10,585 nucleotides of DNA, taken from positions 1 through 10,585 of the forward strand of contig JAKLHX010000026.1 of NCBI GenBank assembly GCA_022709925.1. The letters run 5' to 3'. The notes beneath the pieces are model-generated. The model saw only the letters and a program-made list of their open reading frames with translations, did no database searches and was not told the origin of the DNA. Of this stretch, positions 1 through 5,647 are shown in pieces. Position 1 is the first letter of the stretch, and every line of letters starts with the position of its first letter. The translations under genes and the position numbers were made by a program. This stretch comes from Candidatus Margulisiibacteriota bacterium. Lineage in GTDB: Bacteria > Margulisbacteria > WOR-1 > JAKLHX01.

Positions 1-296
1 ATTCCCGCCTCATCAGCCAGGGCATACGATATGACTATTATGAGGTCGTTCACCGTCCCCATCCTGGCGGCGCCTCCGTTCAGGCAAACGATCCCAGAAC
101 CTTTTTGTCCGGCGATCAGATACGTTTCAAACCTTTGGCCGTTATTTATGTTCACGACCTGGACCTTTTCACCGGGAAGCATGCCTGCCGCCGACAGAAG
201 TTCTTCGTCGACAGTAAGACTTCCCTCGTAATCTATACAAGCTTCGGTCACTTTTAATCTGTGCATTTTTGCATGGCACATCTGCCTTAAGATCAT
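1..296 (-). CDS. panD: Aspartate 1-decarboxylase (PanD), 3' end beyond window
   Basis: Pyruvoyl-dependent enzyme that converts L-aspartate to beta-alanine in the cytoplasm, the beta-alanine branch of pantothenate and coenzyme A synthesis. I translated 98 codons from the ATG at 296; the frame is open to the window edge, so roughly the last fifth or more is missing. The N-terminus (MILRQMCHAKMHRLKV) aligns with the PanD start, with K10 and H12 at the conserved Lys/His positions. Tyr23-Glu-Gly25-Ser26 is the self-cleavage site, where Ser26 becomes the pyruvoyl group. R55, T58, Y59, N73 and the GGAA segment at 74-77 match the active-site region. The start is supported by GAGAGG at 307-312, ten bases upstream. 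The ATG overlaps the flgA stop (ATGA, 293-296), so translation is probably coupled to flgA. PanD directly behind a flagellar gene is unusual. Confidence 0.93.
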   Translation of the reverse strand, partial: MILRQMCHAKMHRLKVTEACIDYEGSLTVDEELLSAAGMLPGEKVQVVNINNGQRFETYLIAGQKGSGIVCLNGGAARMGTVNDLIIVISYALADEAG

Positions 297-1009
297 ATCG
301 CTTCAACCTCTCTAGAACTTAAGACCCTGGCTTCGACCACTTTTTTAGAATCTATGTTCTTAACCCTTATCGTACCATTGATATAGCCGTCTTCAACAGC
401 CAATGCCTTCACTTTTACCAAAATGCCGTTAAGCATCTTTATCAGGTCAACGGTACTTCCGTTCTTTATCGAAGGAGCGTCCTTTGCCATCCACCCCAAA
501 ATCACAGCTCCTTTCGGCAGATAAGTCGCCGACTGTTTGCCGATAACGGTCTTTTCGTTAAAGACGGGGTCGGACGGCAAGTAAGAGATCTCTTTGTCCG
601 CGACCTCGATATTTGCAGAGCTAAAAAGGTCCCCTTTTTTTATTTTTTGCGATGCGGTCAATACCCTGGAGAATATCTTTACTGTAGTCCGGAGGTTCAC
701 GCGGCGCAAAAGATCGCTCCCGGAATAGACATCTATCGGGACCACTATATCTCCGGCAAACCGCATGTTCTCGGGATAGGACACCTTGAACTTAAGAACA
801 TCCTCTTTCCCGTCAAAAGCCGCCATATCCGATAAATTCCTGAAAGACAGATCGATCTTGGCTTTTTCATAAGACGGGGTCCTCTTTACTATCTCGCGCC
901 TCAAAATATCCTGTACTTTATCCGCGGTTTTAGAGAATACGGGACTGATAAACAAAGACAGAACTATGGCCGTAAGTGCGAATACTCTATATGTCCGTTT
1001 AATTGCCAA
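293..1009 (-). CDS. flgA: Flagellar P-ring assembly chaperone FlgA
   Basis: FlgA is a periplasmic chaperone that helps FlgI polymerise into the P ring around the flagellar rod. The protein (238 residues from the chosen start) has a basic N-terminus and a hydrophobic stretch at about 8-26 ending in SPVFS, read as a Sec signal peptide. Its C-terminal half is an SAF-type domain (about 114-175, with the pattern VLTAsqkIkkGd...Ls/ypkGavI) followed by a beta-rich segment (NGSTVDLIKMLNGILVKVKA) typical of FlgA. Two in-frame TTG codons lie at 1015 and 1009. I prefer 1009 because AAAGGGGG ends six bases before it, whereas the 1015 codon abuts the G-run; the longer version has 240 residues. It follows flgG by a few bases and overlaps panD by four. 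flgH and flgI, which usually follow, are not here. Confidence 0.92.
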   Translation of the reverse strand: MAIKRTYRVFALTAIVLSLFISPVFSKTADKVQDILRREIVKRTPSYEKAKIDLSFRNLSDMAAFDGKEDVLKFKVSYPENMRFAGDIVVPIDVYSGSDLLRRVNLRTTVKIFSRVLTASQKIKKGDLFSSANIEVADKEISYLPSDPVFNEKTVIGKQSATYLPKGAVILGWMAKDAPSIKNGSTVDLIKMLNGILVKVKALAVEDGYINGTIRVKNIDSKKVVEARVLSSREVEAI

Positions 1010-1021
1010 TTCCAACCCCCT

Positions 1022-1834
1022 TTAAGTTGACTTCATCTGGATCGCGGAACTGACCATCCCTTCATAGCTCTGGATGGCCTTTGTAACGGTATCAAAGACC
1101 CTTTGGATCATTATCATCTTCATCATTTCTGATATAACGTCGACATTCGACTGTTCAAGAGAAGATTGTTGTATCGTACCGAAACCTGTCTGGCCTGGAA
1201 CCCCAACTATAGGGTCGCCGGAAGCCGGAGTTTGAGCATAAAGATTCTGCCCAAGGCTCTTAAGTCCGGAAGGATTGGTGAATTTAGAAAGGTTAAGCTG
1301 GCCTATCTCCTTAAGATCGAGGGAATCATTGATAGACACCAGGATCGTCCCGTCGTATTTGACCAGTACGCTTGTGGTCCCGTCCGGGAATACTATCGCG
1401 GGGTCAAGGATCTTCCCGTTTGGATCGACAAGGTTGCCAGCATCATCGACATGGAAGTTCCCGGCCCTGGTATACGCATTTGTGCCGTCGGGAAGCTTTA
1501 CCTGAAAGAACCCTTCGCCCTGTATGGCAAAATCCAGAGGATTGTTGGTGACCTCTATCGTACCCTGAGAAAAATCTTTTGGAGTGCCGACTATTCTCAC
1601 TCCCAGACCGGATTCCAGGTTCCTCTTTGTCCCCGAAGATTCGACATTATGCTTTGCCATCTCATCGTCAAGATAGGTCGAGAACCTTTTATCGACGTAA
1701 AACATGCTTTCTTTTTCCACACGGCCCTTTTTAAATGCGACCGTCTTTGAGTTCGCAAGATTGTTGGTGATATCGGACATCTCTTCTTCAAAAGTATTTA
1801 GCCCGGTTGCCGCAACATATAGAGGCTGAAACAT
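1022..1834 (-). CDS. flgG: Flagellar distal rod protein FlgG
   Basis: FlgG forms the distal rod of the flagellar basal body and is exported through the flagellar type III apparatus; it spans the periplasm inside the P and L rings. The 270-residue length fits the family (about 260). The N-terminal rod helix carries NNLANSKTVAFKK (24-36), the family ANNLAN..T.GF motif, but with Ala33 where Gly is standard. The central part has ESGLGVRIVGTPKDFSQG (74-91) and NPLDFAIQGEGFFQVKLPDG (98-117), both typical of FlgG. The C-terminus (LEQSNVDVISEMMKMIMIQR, then about 25 residues) is the conserved D0/D1 helix that pairs with the N-terminal helix. The start has a very strong AAGGAGG site just upstream in the flgF-flgG gap. 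The gene sits between flgF and flgA, a standard rod-gene order. Confidence 0.94.
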   Translation of the reverse strand: MFQPLYVAATGLNTFEEEMSDITNNLANSKTVAFKKGRVEKESMFYVDKRFSTYLDDEMAKHNVESSGTKRNLESGLGVRIVGTPKDFSQGTIEVTNNPLDFAIQGEGFFQVKLPDGTNAYTRAGNFHVDDAGNLVDPNGKILDPAIVFPDGTTSVLVKYDGTILVSINDSLDLKEIGQLNLSKFTNPSGLKSLGQNLYAQTPASGDPIVGVPGQTGFGTIQQSSLEQSNVDVISEMMKMIMIQRVFDTVTKAIQSYEGMVSSAIQMKST

Positions 1835-1848
1835 ATCCCCCTCCTTCT

Positions 1849-1867
1849 ATCCCGATAATACCGGGAT
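1849..1867 (-). other. Small hairpin between flgF and flgG
   Basis: Arms ATCCCG and CGGGAT (1849-1854 and 1862-1867) enclose a seven-base AT-rich loop and touch the flgF stop codon. There is no U-tract after it, and the flgG Shine-Dalgarno follows at once, so it is not a normal terminator. It might affect mRNA stability or flgF-flgG coupling, or be chance. Confidence 0.3.
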
Positions 1868-2622
1868 TACTGCGATGGCCTGCCTATTTCAATAACGCTC
1901 TGCAGGTTGCCTTCTCTTGTCCTGACTATCTTTGCCGCAAGCTCATAAGATTTTTGGACGGCTATCAGATTGGCCATCTCGTCGATCACGCTCACATTCG
2001 AAGATTCTATAAAGCCTTGGGCTATGTTCGGATTTTGGTCTTCCTGATAGGCCGTTCCTTCAGGAGGTATCTTAAAAAAAGAGTTGTTCATCGATCTGAG
2101 GTCTTTAGGGTTCTCGAACTTCACCACGCGTATTTTGTCGATCTCCGCATCATCGACCATCACAGAGCCATATTTCGATATCTCAAGTTTAGATCCCGGC
2201 ATTACCGTTATCGGACCGCCCTGGCCAAGCACTGGAAAATTCCCGGATTGTGTCACAAGTCTTCCGGATTCGTCTATATACATCCGCCCATCCCTTGTAA
2301 AAACTTCCCCTTCCGAAGATTGCACGGCAAAATAGCCGTCGCCGCCTATGGCAAGGTCCGTCATACCGCCGGTCTTGAACAATGCACCCTGCTGGAGATT
2401 GTTATAAGTCCCTACTGTCTGCGGGGCCATTAAAGTACTGTTGCTGCGGTTTTCAACTGTCTTTGTGGCGTTCTCAAGGGCAACAGGGAATGAATTAGTC
2501 ACGACGTCGGATTTTTTATACCCCGGGGTCTGGGCATTGACCACATTGTTCATCAGCATCCTTGCCTTCATGTCTGAAGTTTCAAGAGCGCTTTTGCCTA
2601 TTTCAAGAATGCGGTCTGCCAT
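1867..2622 (-). CDS. flgF: Flagellar rod protein, FlgF/FlgG family (FlgF-like)
   Basis: Rod subunit of the flagellar basal body, exported by the flagellar type III system and assembled below FlgG. The 251 residues show the family plan: N-terminal coiled-coil helix with NNVVNAQTPGYKK (25-37, the rod-protein signature with an intact T-P-G-Y), a central FlgE/F/G-like domain with DLAIGGDGYFAVQSSEG (89-105) and FTRDGRMYIDESG (108-120), and a C-terminal helix with ESSNVSVIDEMANLIAVQKS (206-225). I call it FlgF because it precedes a clear FlgG, as in most rod operons; the paralogues are close, so a FlgG-like naming is possible. The start ATG is preceded by AAGGA at only three bases and by a four-codon reading frame (see findings). 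A good sigma70-type promoter lies about 40 bases upstream, making this probably the first gene of flgF-flgG-flgA-panD. Confidence 0.88.
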   Translation of the reverse strand: MADRILEIGKSALETSDMKARMLMNNVVNAQTPGYKKSDVVTNSFPVALENATKTVENRSNSTLMAPQTVGTYNNLQQGALFKTGGMTDLAIGGDGYFAVQSSEGEVFTRDGRMYIDESGRLVTQSGNFPVLGQGGPITVMPGSKLEISKYGSVMVDDAEIDKIRVVKFENPKDLRSMNNSFFKIPPEGTAYQEDQNPNIAQGFIESSNVSVIDEMANLIAVQKSYELAAKIVRTREGNLQSVIEIGRPSQ

Positions 2623-2662
2623 TTATCCTTTTTTCATATGCGGAGATTTTATTTTATTATAT

Positions 2663-2690
2663 ATTATACACAAAGGACGCGAAAATGCAA
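2663..2690 (-). promoter_or_regulatory. Putative sigma70-type promoter for flgF-flgG-flgA-panD
   Basis: On the minus strand TTGCAT (2690-2685) is followed after 16 bases by a perfect TATAAT (2668-2663), and a second TATAAT overlaps downstream (2661-2656). A start near 2656 would give a leader of about 34 bases to the flgF ATG. The pair sits in the only long gap upstream of the rod genes (2623-2738). I see no sigma28 (TAAA...GCCGATAA) or sigma54 (GG...GC) element in this gap. The -35 box matches consensus only at TTG. Confidence 0.6.
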
Positions 2691-2738
2691 CGTTTTTTTG
2701 TGTCAAAGTTACGGCTGCCAGGAAAAAACAACAAGGGA

Positions 2739-3095
2739 TCAGCTTTTTATCTTCTTATAGAGGGTCTTCCGTTTTTCGGCCATCTTGTCCAGCTGATAGA
2801 CAAAGAAAAGGACTTCTGCGACAAGCGTATATAATTCGGGAGGTATCTGGGCATCCAATTCCAGCTTTGAAAGCAGCTCGGCCAGTTTGGTATTCTCATA
2901 AAGAGGGATCTTGTTCTCATCCGCGATCCTGAGTATCTCGTCCGCCACAACACCTCGGCCGGAAGCCAAGACCAGGGGCGCGGCATCTTTTTCAACATCA
3001 TACCTGAGAGCTATGGCCGTGCGTTTTTTATCGGGAATGTTATCGAGCTGTTCTTTCTTTTTTATGTTCTTAAGCAGGTCTTTTTTGTCTGGCAT
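2739..3095 (-). CDS. Orphan FlhB C-terminal-domain-like protein (FhlB/YlqH type), no NPTH motif
   Basis: This 118-residue protein resembles only the cytoplasmic end of the export-gate switch protein FlhB. The segment RTAIALRYDVEKDAAPLVLA (25-44) matches the FlhB region just after its autocleavage site. ADENKIPLYENTKLAELL (58-75) and IPPELYTLVAEVLFFVYQLD (84-103) match the following conserved blocks. The autocleavage NPTH is replaced by D22-K23-K24-R25, so it cannot self-cleave, and there are no membrane segments. The N- and C-termini are lysine-rich. Small proteins of this type (YlqH in Bacillus) lie next to FliK-like genes, as here, and probably act at the flagellar export gate; the exact role is not settled. 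It starts eight bases after the fliK-like stop and has no clear Shine-Dalgarno, so it probably depends on translational coupling. Confidence 0.82.
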   Translation of the reverse strand: MPDKKDLLKNIKKKEQLDNIPDKKRTAIALRYDVEKDAAPLVLASGRGVVADEILRIADENKIPLYENTKLAELLSKLELDAQIPPELYTLVAEVLFFVYQLDKMAEKRKTLYKKIKS

Positions 3096-3103
3096 TATTT
3101 GTG

Positions 3104-4429
3104 TTACACCGTATTATCTATTCTAAAAAGTCTCTCAAGTCCCAGCAGCGGTATAAGGAACGGCTTTATGCTGCACATCGACTTGTTCACGCGGGCCTGG
3201 CATTCTTCGACATTATATCCTTTTTCAGAAAGATTTTTCTTTAGGCTTACGCTTTCCTGATCGCACAATCTTTTAGTCTCATCGACTTCAGTATTGAACA
3301 GCATCTTTACGTTCTTATCTTTCACTATAACGGAAACGACCATTTTCCCGAGAGCTTCAGTCTCAAGACCTATAGCTATATGGGTGTCGTCAAGGTCGAC
3401 CGTATTCCTTTTGCTCTGGTCCTGCTTCACTATTATTTCCACGCTGGAAGGCGGAGTAAAAAGGTTGTTCGGTATCTGATAGTACAAATAATCCTCTTGC
3501 CCAAGAGAGCTCTTTGCAGACCTCTGGCTGAGCAGGGACTGCGACAATAAATTATCCAAAAGGTCGCCCATTTTTTTAGAGGCCGATATTATCCCGGACC
3601 TTACGGCCTCATTTTCCGGGGTTGCCATGCTCTCTTTAGATATGGCGCTATTCTGTATCCCGTCAAGGAGAGAGCTGAGCGCCCGGACATCGTTTATCAG
3701 GTCGTCGCGCCCTATCGCCGCGGACCCTTCTGACCCGAATTTGTATTTTTTCGGCAGGTCGTCGATTATCGCGGAGAATTGAGAAACAAGAGCCGTGATT
3801 TGGGCAAGCATTGTCGGAGAGAACATCGTCGGGTTCATAGGTATAGAAGCCGAAAGCTGGGATAGAGCCGCTTTTATGGAAGACAACTGTCCGGTTATAT
3901 TGGGCGTTTCAGAAAGCTGGTTGGACAACATCCTTACCGCCTCCGAAGAATTAGTGATCCCTTTTGACAAAAGCACAAGCGCAGCTTCCTGCGTGCTGGT
4001 CGATTTGTTCGATCCTTCGATCATTCCCAGTGCTTTTATGAAGTTCTCACGGCTTAATTCCACGCCGAACCTTAACATAAGGGAAGCAAGCTTTACATTC
4101 GCCTCAGTCGAAGGAAGGTTGATCGAAGCCAGATGGGATGTAACATCATTTATCGTCAGCTCTCTGACTACCGGGGCTGACGATGAACTGGATGCAGAAG
4201 CTGTTGCCGTGGCGGCGGTAGTGGTCGAAGCATTTTGCACGGCCTGTGTCGGCGTTGCATTAGTTGTCGATTGAGCGGTCTGTGCGGCCGAAGATGTGCT
4301 CGACTGCTGTTGCGTTTGAGTAGCATCCTGCTGGGTGGTCTGTGTCTGGGTCTGCTGGCTCTTTAAGTTAGGCCATATGATGGGTTTTCCCGGATGTATG
4401 CCGCCGGCAGAAGTCTGCATTTCAGCCAT
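3104..4429 (-). CDS. FliK-like flagellar hook-length control protein
   Basis: Probable member of the FliK family, exported rulers/switches that measure the hook or rod and act on FlhB. The 441 residues contain a Gln/Thr/Ser/Ala-rich low-complexity, probably disordered region (about 24-85), helical middle segments including LSRENFIKALGMIEGSNKST (125-144), a pattern frequent in FliK-like proteins, and a C-terminal FliK/Flg_hook-like domain (about 313-415). That domain includes YYQIPNN (316-322), IAIGLETEALGKMVVSVIVK (351-370), MLFNTEVDET (376-385) and LKKNLSEKGYNVEECQARV (396-414), the usual 'LG.v.v.....f......L...L...G' layout. The start is well supported by GGAGG at 4438-4442. The partner downstream is an FlhB-C-like protein. 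It could be a second, FliK-like paralogue (YlqG type) rather than the main FliK, so I give no symbol. Confidence 0.75.
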   Translation of the reverse strand: MAEMQTSAGGIHPGKPIIWPNLKSQQTQTQTTQQDATQTQQQSSTSSAAQTAQSTTNATPTQAVQNASTTTAATATASASSSSSAPVVRELTINDVTSHLASINLPSTEANVKLASLMLRFGVELSRENFIKALGMIEGSNKSTSTQEAALVLLSKGITNSSEAVRMLSNQLSETPNITGQLSSIKAALSQLSASIPMNPTMFSPTMLAQITALVSQFSAIIDDLPKKYKFGSEGSAAIGRDDLINDVRALSSLLDGIQNSAISKESMATPENEAVRSGIISASKKMGDLLDNLLSQSLLSQRSAKSSLGQEDYLYYQIPNNLFTPPSSVEIIVKQDQSKRNTVDLDDTHIAIGLETEALGKMVVSVIVKDKNVKMLFNTEVDETKRLCDQESVSLKKNLSEKGYNVEECQARVNKSMCSIKPFLIPLLGLERLFRIDNTV

Positions 4430-4447
4430 ATTTTATTCCTCCATAAA

Positions 4448-4476
4448 ATGATATATTTTTAGCGCTCGAATGTCAA
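4448..4476 (-). promoter_or_regulatory. Putative sigma70-type promoter for fliK-like/flhB-like pair
   Basis: On the minus strand a consensus TTGACA (4476-4471) is followed after exactly 17 bases by TATCAT (4453-4448, five of six consensus). It lies in the 116-base gap (4430-4545) between rplY and the fliK-like gene. The predicted transcription start, near 4441, falls within or next to the GGAGG ribosome site, so the leader would be only about 12 bases. The position is either slightly wrong or the mRNA is nearly leaderless. No terminator hairpin for rplY is visible in this gap; an 8-base palindrome ATCTAGAT lies at 4498-4505. Confidence 0.5.
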
Positions 4477-4545
4477 ATGAAAGCATGGACATTCTTTATC
4501 TAGATATATATCGTTGCTATTTATGCAAAACTTGCGGTATTCGGG

Positions 4546-5292
4546 CTATTTTTGGGGTTTTTGCGGAGCTTTGGCCTTGGCATCATCGGCTGGTGCGGCT
4601 TTAGCTTTTGCATCAGCTGCGCCGGCAGCCGGAGCAGCGGCGGCACCTTCGGCACCTGCAGCAGCGGCGCCTTCGGCACCCGCTTCGGCAACAGCACCTT
4701 CAGCAGCAGCGGCGGCAACAACGGGTTCTTCATCCTTGCTCGGCTGTGTAACTATAGCGACCGGTTCATCCTTAGGAGTAACGATAGTTATACCGGAAGG
4801 AGGAACGATATCGGACACTTTCAACGATTGTCCTATGTTCAGGGAAGAAACATCCACGGTTATTTTGTCCGGGATATTTCCGGGAAGACATTTTATCTCT
4901 AGCTGCCTGAGAGAATGCACCAATATCCCTCCATCCAGCTTGACCCCTTGAGGTTCGCCGACAAAAGATATGGATATCTTGGTCCTTATTTCCTCTTCCA
5001 TGTTGATCTTGAGGAAATCTATGTGCATGATCTGGTCGGTCATCGGATCTATCTGCATATCGTGCGGCAATACCGGTATGGTCTGTGTTTTACCGGCATT
5101 CTTCACATTTAGGGAAATAAGAGCGTTCTTATTCGCCCCTTTTGAGAAGAACGAAGATACGCGTTTCTTATCAACTTCGATCTGTACAGGCTCAATCCCC
5201 TGCCCATAAACTATCGCCGGGATTGATCCTTTGAACCGAACGCTGTTCGGTTTGCCTGTTCTGATATTAGCTTCTATTTCCAGTTTTTGCAT
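4546..5292 (-). CDS. rplY: 50S ribosomal protein L25 / general stress protein Ctc, with Ala-rich tail
   Basis: L25 of the long Ctc/TL5 type, which binds 5S rRNA in the large subunit central protuberance. The N-terminal L25 domain (about 3-93) contains RTGKPNSVRFKGSIPAIVYG (11-30) and TIPVLPHDMQIDPMTDQIMH (71-90) followed by IDF. The second beta domain (about 100-183) includes GILVHSLRQLEIKCLPGNIP (122-141) and LNIGQSLKVSDI (151-162). From about 184 to 248 the protein becomes an Ala/Gly/Glu then Ala/Lys/Pro tail, a common but variable feature of Ctc homologues. The length of 248 is within the range of long family members. The ATG follows the hisI stop by 13 bases and has no clear Shine-Dalgarno. 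The usual downstream neighbour pth is absent. Confidence 0.95.
   Translation of the reverse strand: MQKLEIEANIRTGKPNSVRFKGSIPAIVYGQGIEPVQIEVDKKRVSSFFSKGANKNALISLNVKNAGKTQTIPVLPHDMQIDPMTDQIMHIDFLKINMEEEIRTKISISFVGEPQGVKLDGGILVHSLRQLEIKCLPGNIPDKITVDVSSLNIGQSLKVSDIVPPSGITIVTPKDEPVAIVTQPSKDEEPVVAAAAAEGAVAEAGAEGAAAAGAEGAAAAPAAGAADAKAKAAPADDAKAKAPQKPQK
4631..4714 (-). repeat. Imperfect GC-rich in-frame repeat encoding the L25 tail
   Basis: Near-identical blocks (4631-4656 and 4657-4680, with further decayed copies to about 4714) share the core AGCGGCG..CCTTCGGCACC on the plus strand. They encode repeated A-E-G-A-A-A/A-G-A-E-G-A-A-A-A units in the rplY tail. This looks like slippage-type expansion within a coding region. 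The local GC content is well above that of the flanks. Confidence 0.6.
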
Positions 5293-5305
5293 CGTTATGT
5301 GTTAA

Positions 5306-5620
5306 TTATAACTCGATTTTCCTAAAAAAACAACTTCGGTTGCCCGTATGACAAGCAGGCCCGGTCTGTTCCACTTTTATAAGTATAGCATCGGCATCGC
5401 AGTCATAATATGCTTCTTTTACATCTTGCACATGGCCTGAAGTCTCCCCCTTCATCCAGAACTTTTGCCTGCTTCGGCTCCAGTACCATGCCCTCTTCTC
5501 TTTTATCGTCCTCTCCAAAGATTCTTTGTTCATATATGCGAGCATAAGGACTTCCCCTGTTTTATGGTCCTGAACAATAGCCGGAATTAGCCCGTTCTGG
5601 TCATATTTAAATTCGATCAT
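5306..5620 (-). CDS. hisI: Phosphoribosyl-AMP cyclohydrolase (monofunctional HisI)
   Basis: Opens the purine ring of phosphoribosyl-AMP, the third step of histidine synthesis; a cytoplasmic Zn/Mg-dependent enzyme. Residues are numbered from the chosen start (104 aa). It shows VLMLAYMN (24-31), AWYWSRSRQKFWMKGETSGH (44-63), the aspartate cluster YYDCDADAI (71-79), and QTGPACHTGNRSCFF (85-99). The metal ligands of the family are present: C74, C90, C97 and D73/D75/D77. No HisE pyrophosphohydrolase domain is fused, so hisE must be elsewhere. Two ATGs, at 5626 and 5620, are possible. AGGAGG (5629-5634) is eight bases from the second and only two from the first, so I choose 5620. It is separated from other his genes and lies between dnaE and rplY. 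Confidence 0.96.
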   Translation of the reverse strand: MIEFKYDQNGLIPAIVQDHKTGEVLMLAYMNKESLERTIKEKRAWYWSRSRQKFWMKGETSGHVQDVKEAYYDCDADAILIKVEQTGPACHTGNRSCFFRKIEL

Positions 5621-5647
5621 AATCATCTCCTCCTTGGCAGCCTTGGT

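Noticed and set aside
1166..2433. Long plus-strand reading frames (194 and 208 codons) opposite flgG and flgF
   Set aside because: They are antisense to clear rod-protein genes, have no recognisable domains and no convincing ribosome sites; they are composition shadows.
2690..2730. Possible sigma54 promoter (TGGCAG...TTTGACA) before flgF
   Set aside because: The GG and GC dinucleotides do not fit the -24/-12 spacing; the TATAAT-based promoter is a better match.
4507..4545. Possible terminator after rplY (GCAA/TTGC pairs)
   Set aside because: The stems are only four base pairs and there is no following U-tract.
4514..4951. Ala/Ser/Pro-rich plus-strand frame opposite the rplY tail
   Set aside because: The low-complexity protein is a by-product of the GC-rich repeat in rplY; the rplY frame gives a clear L25 protein.
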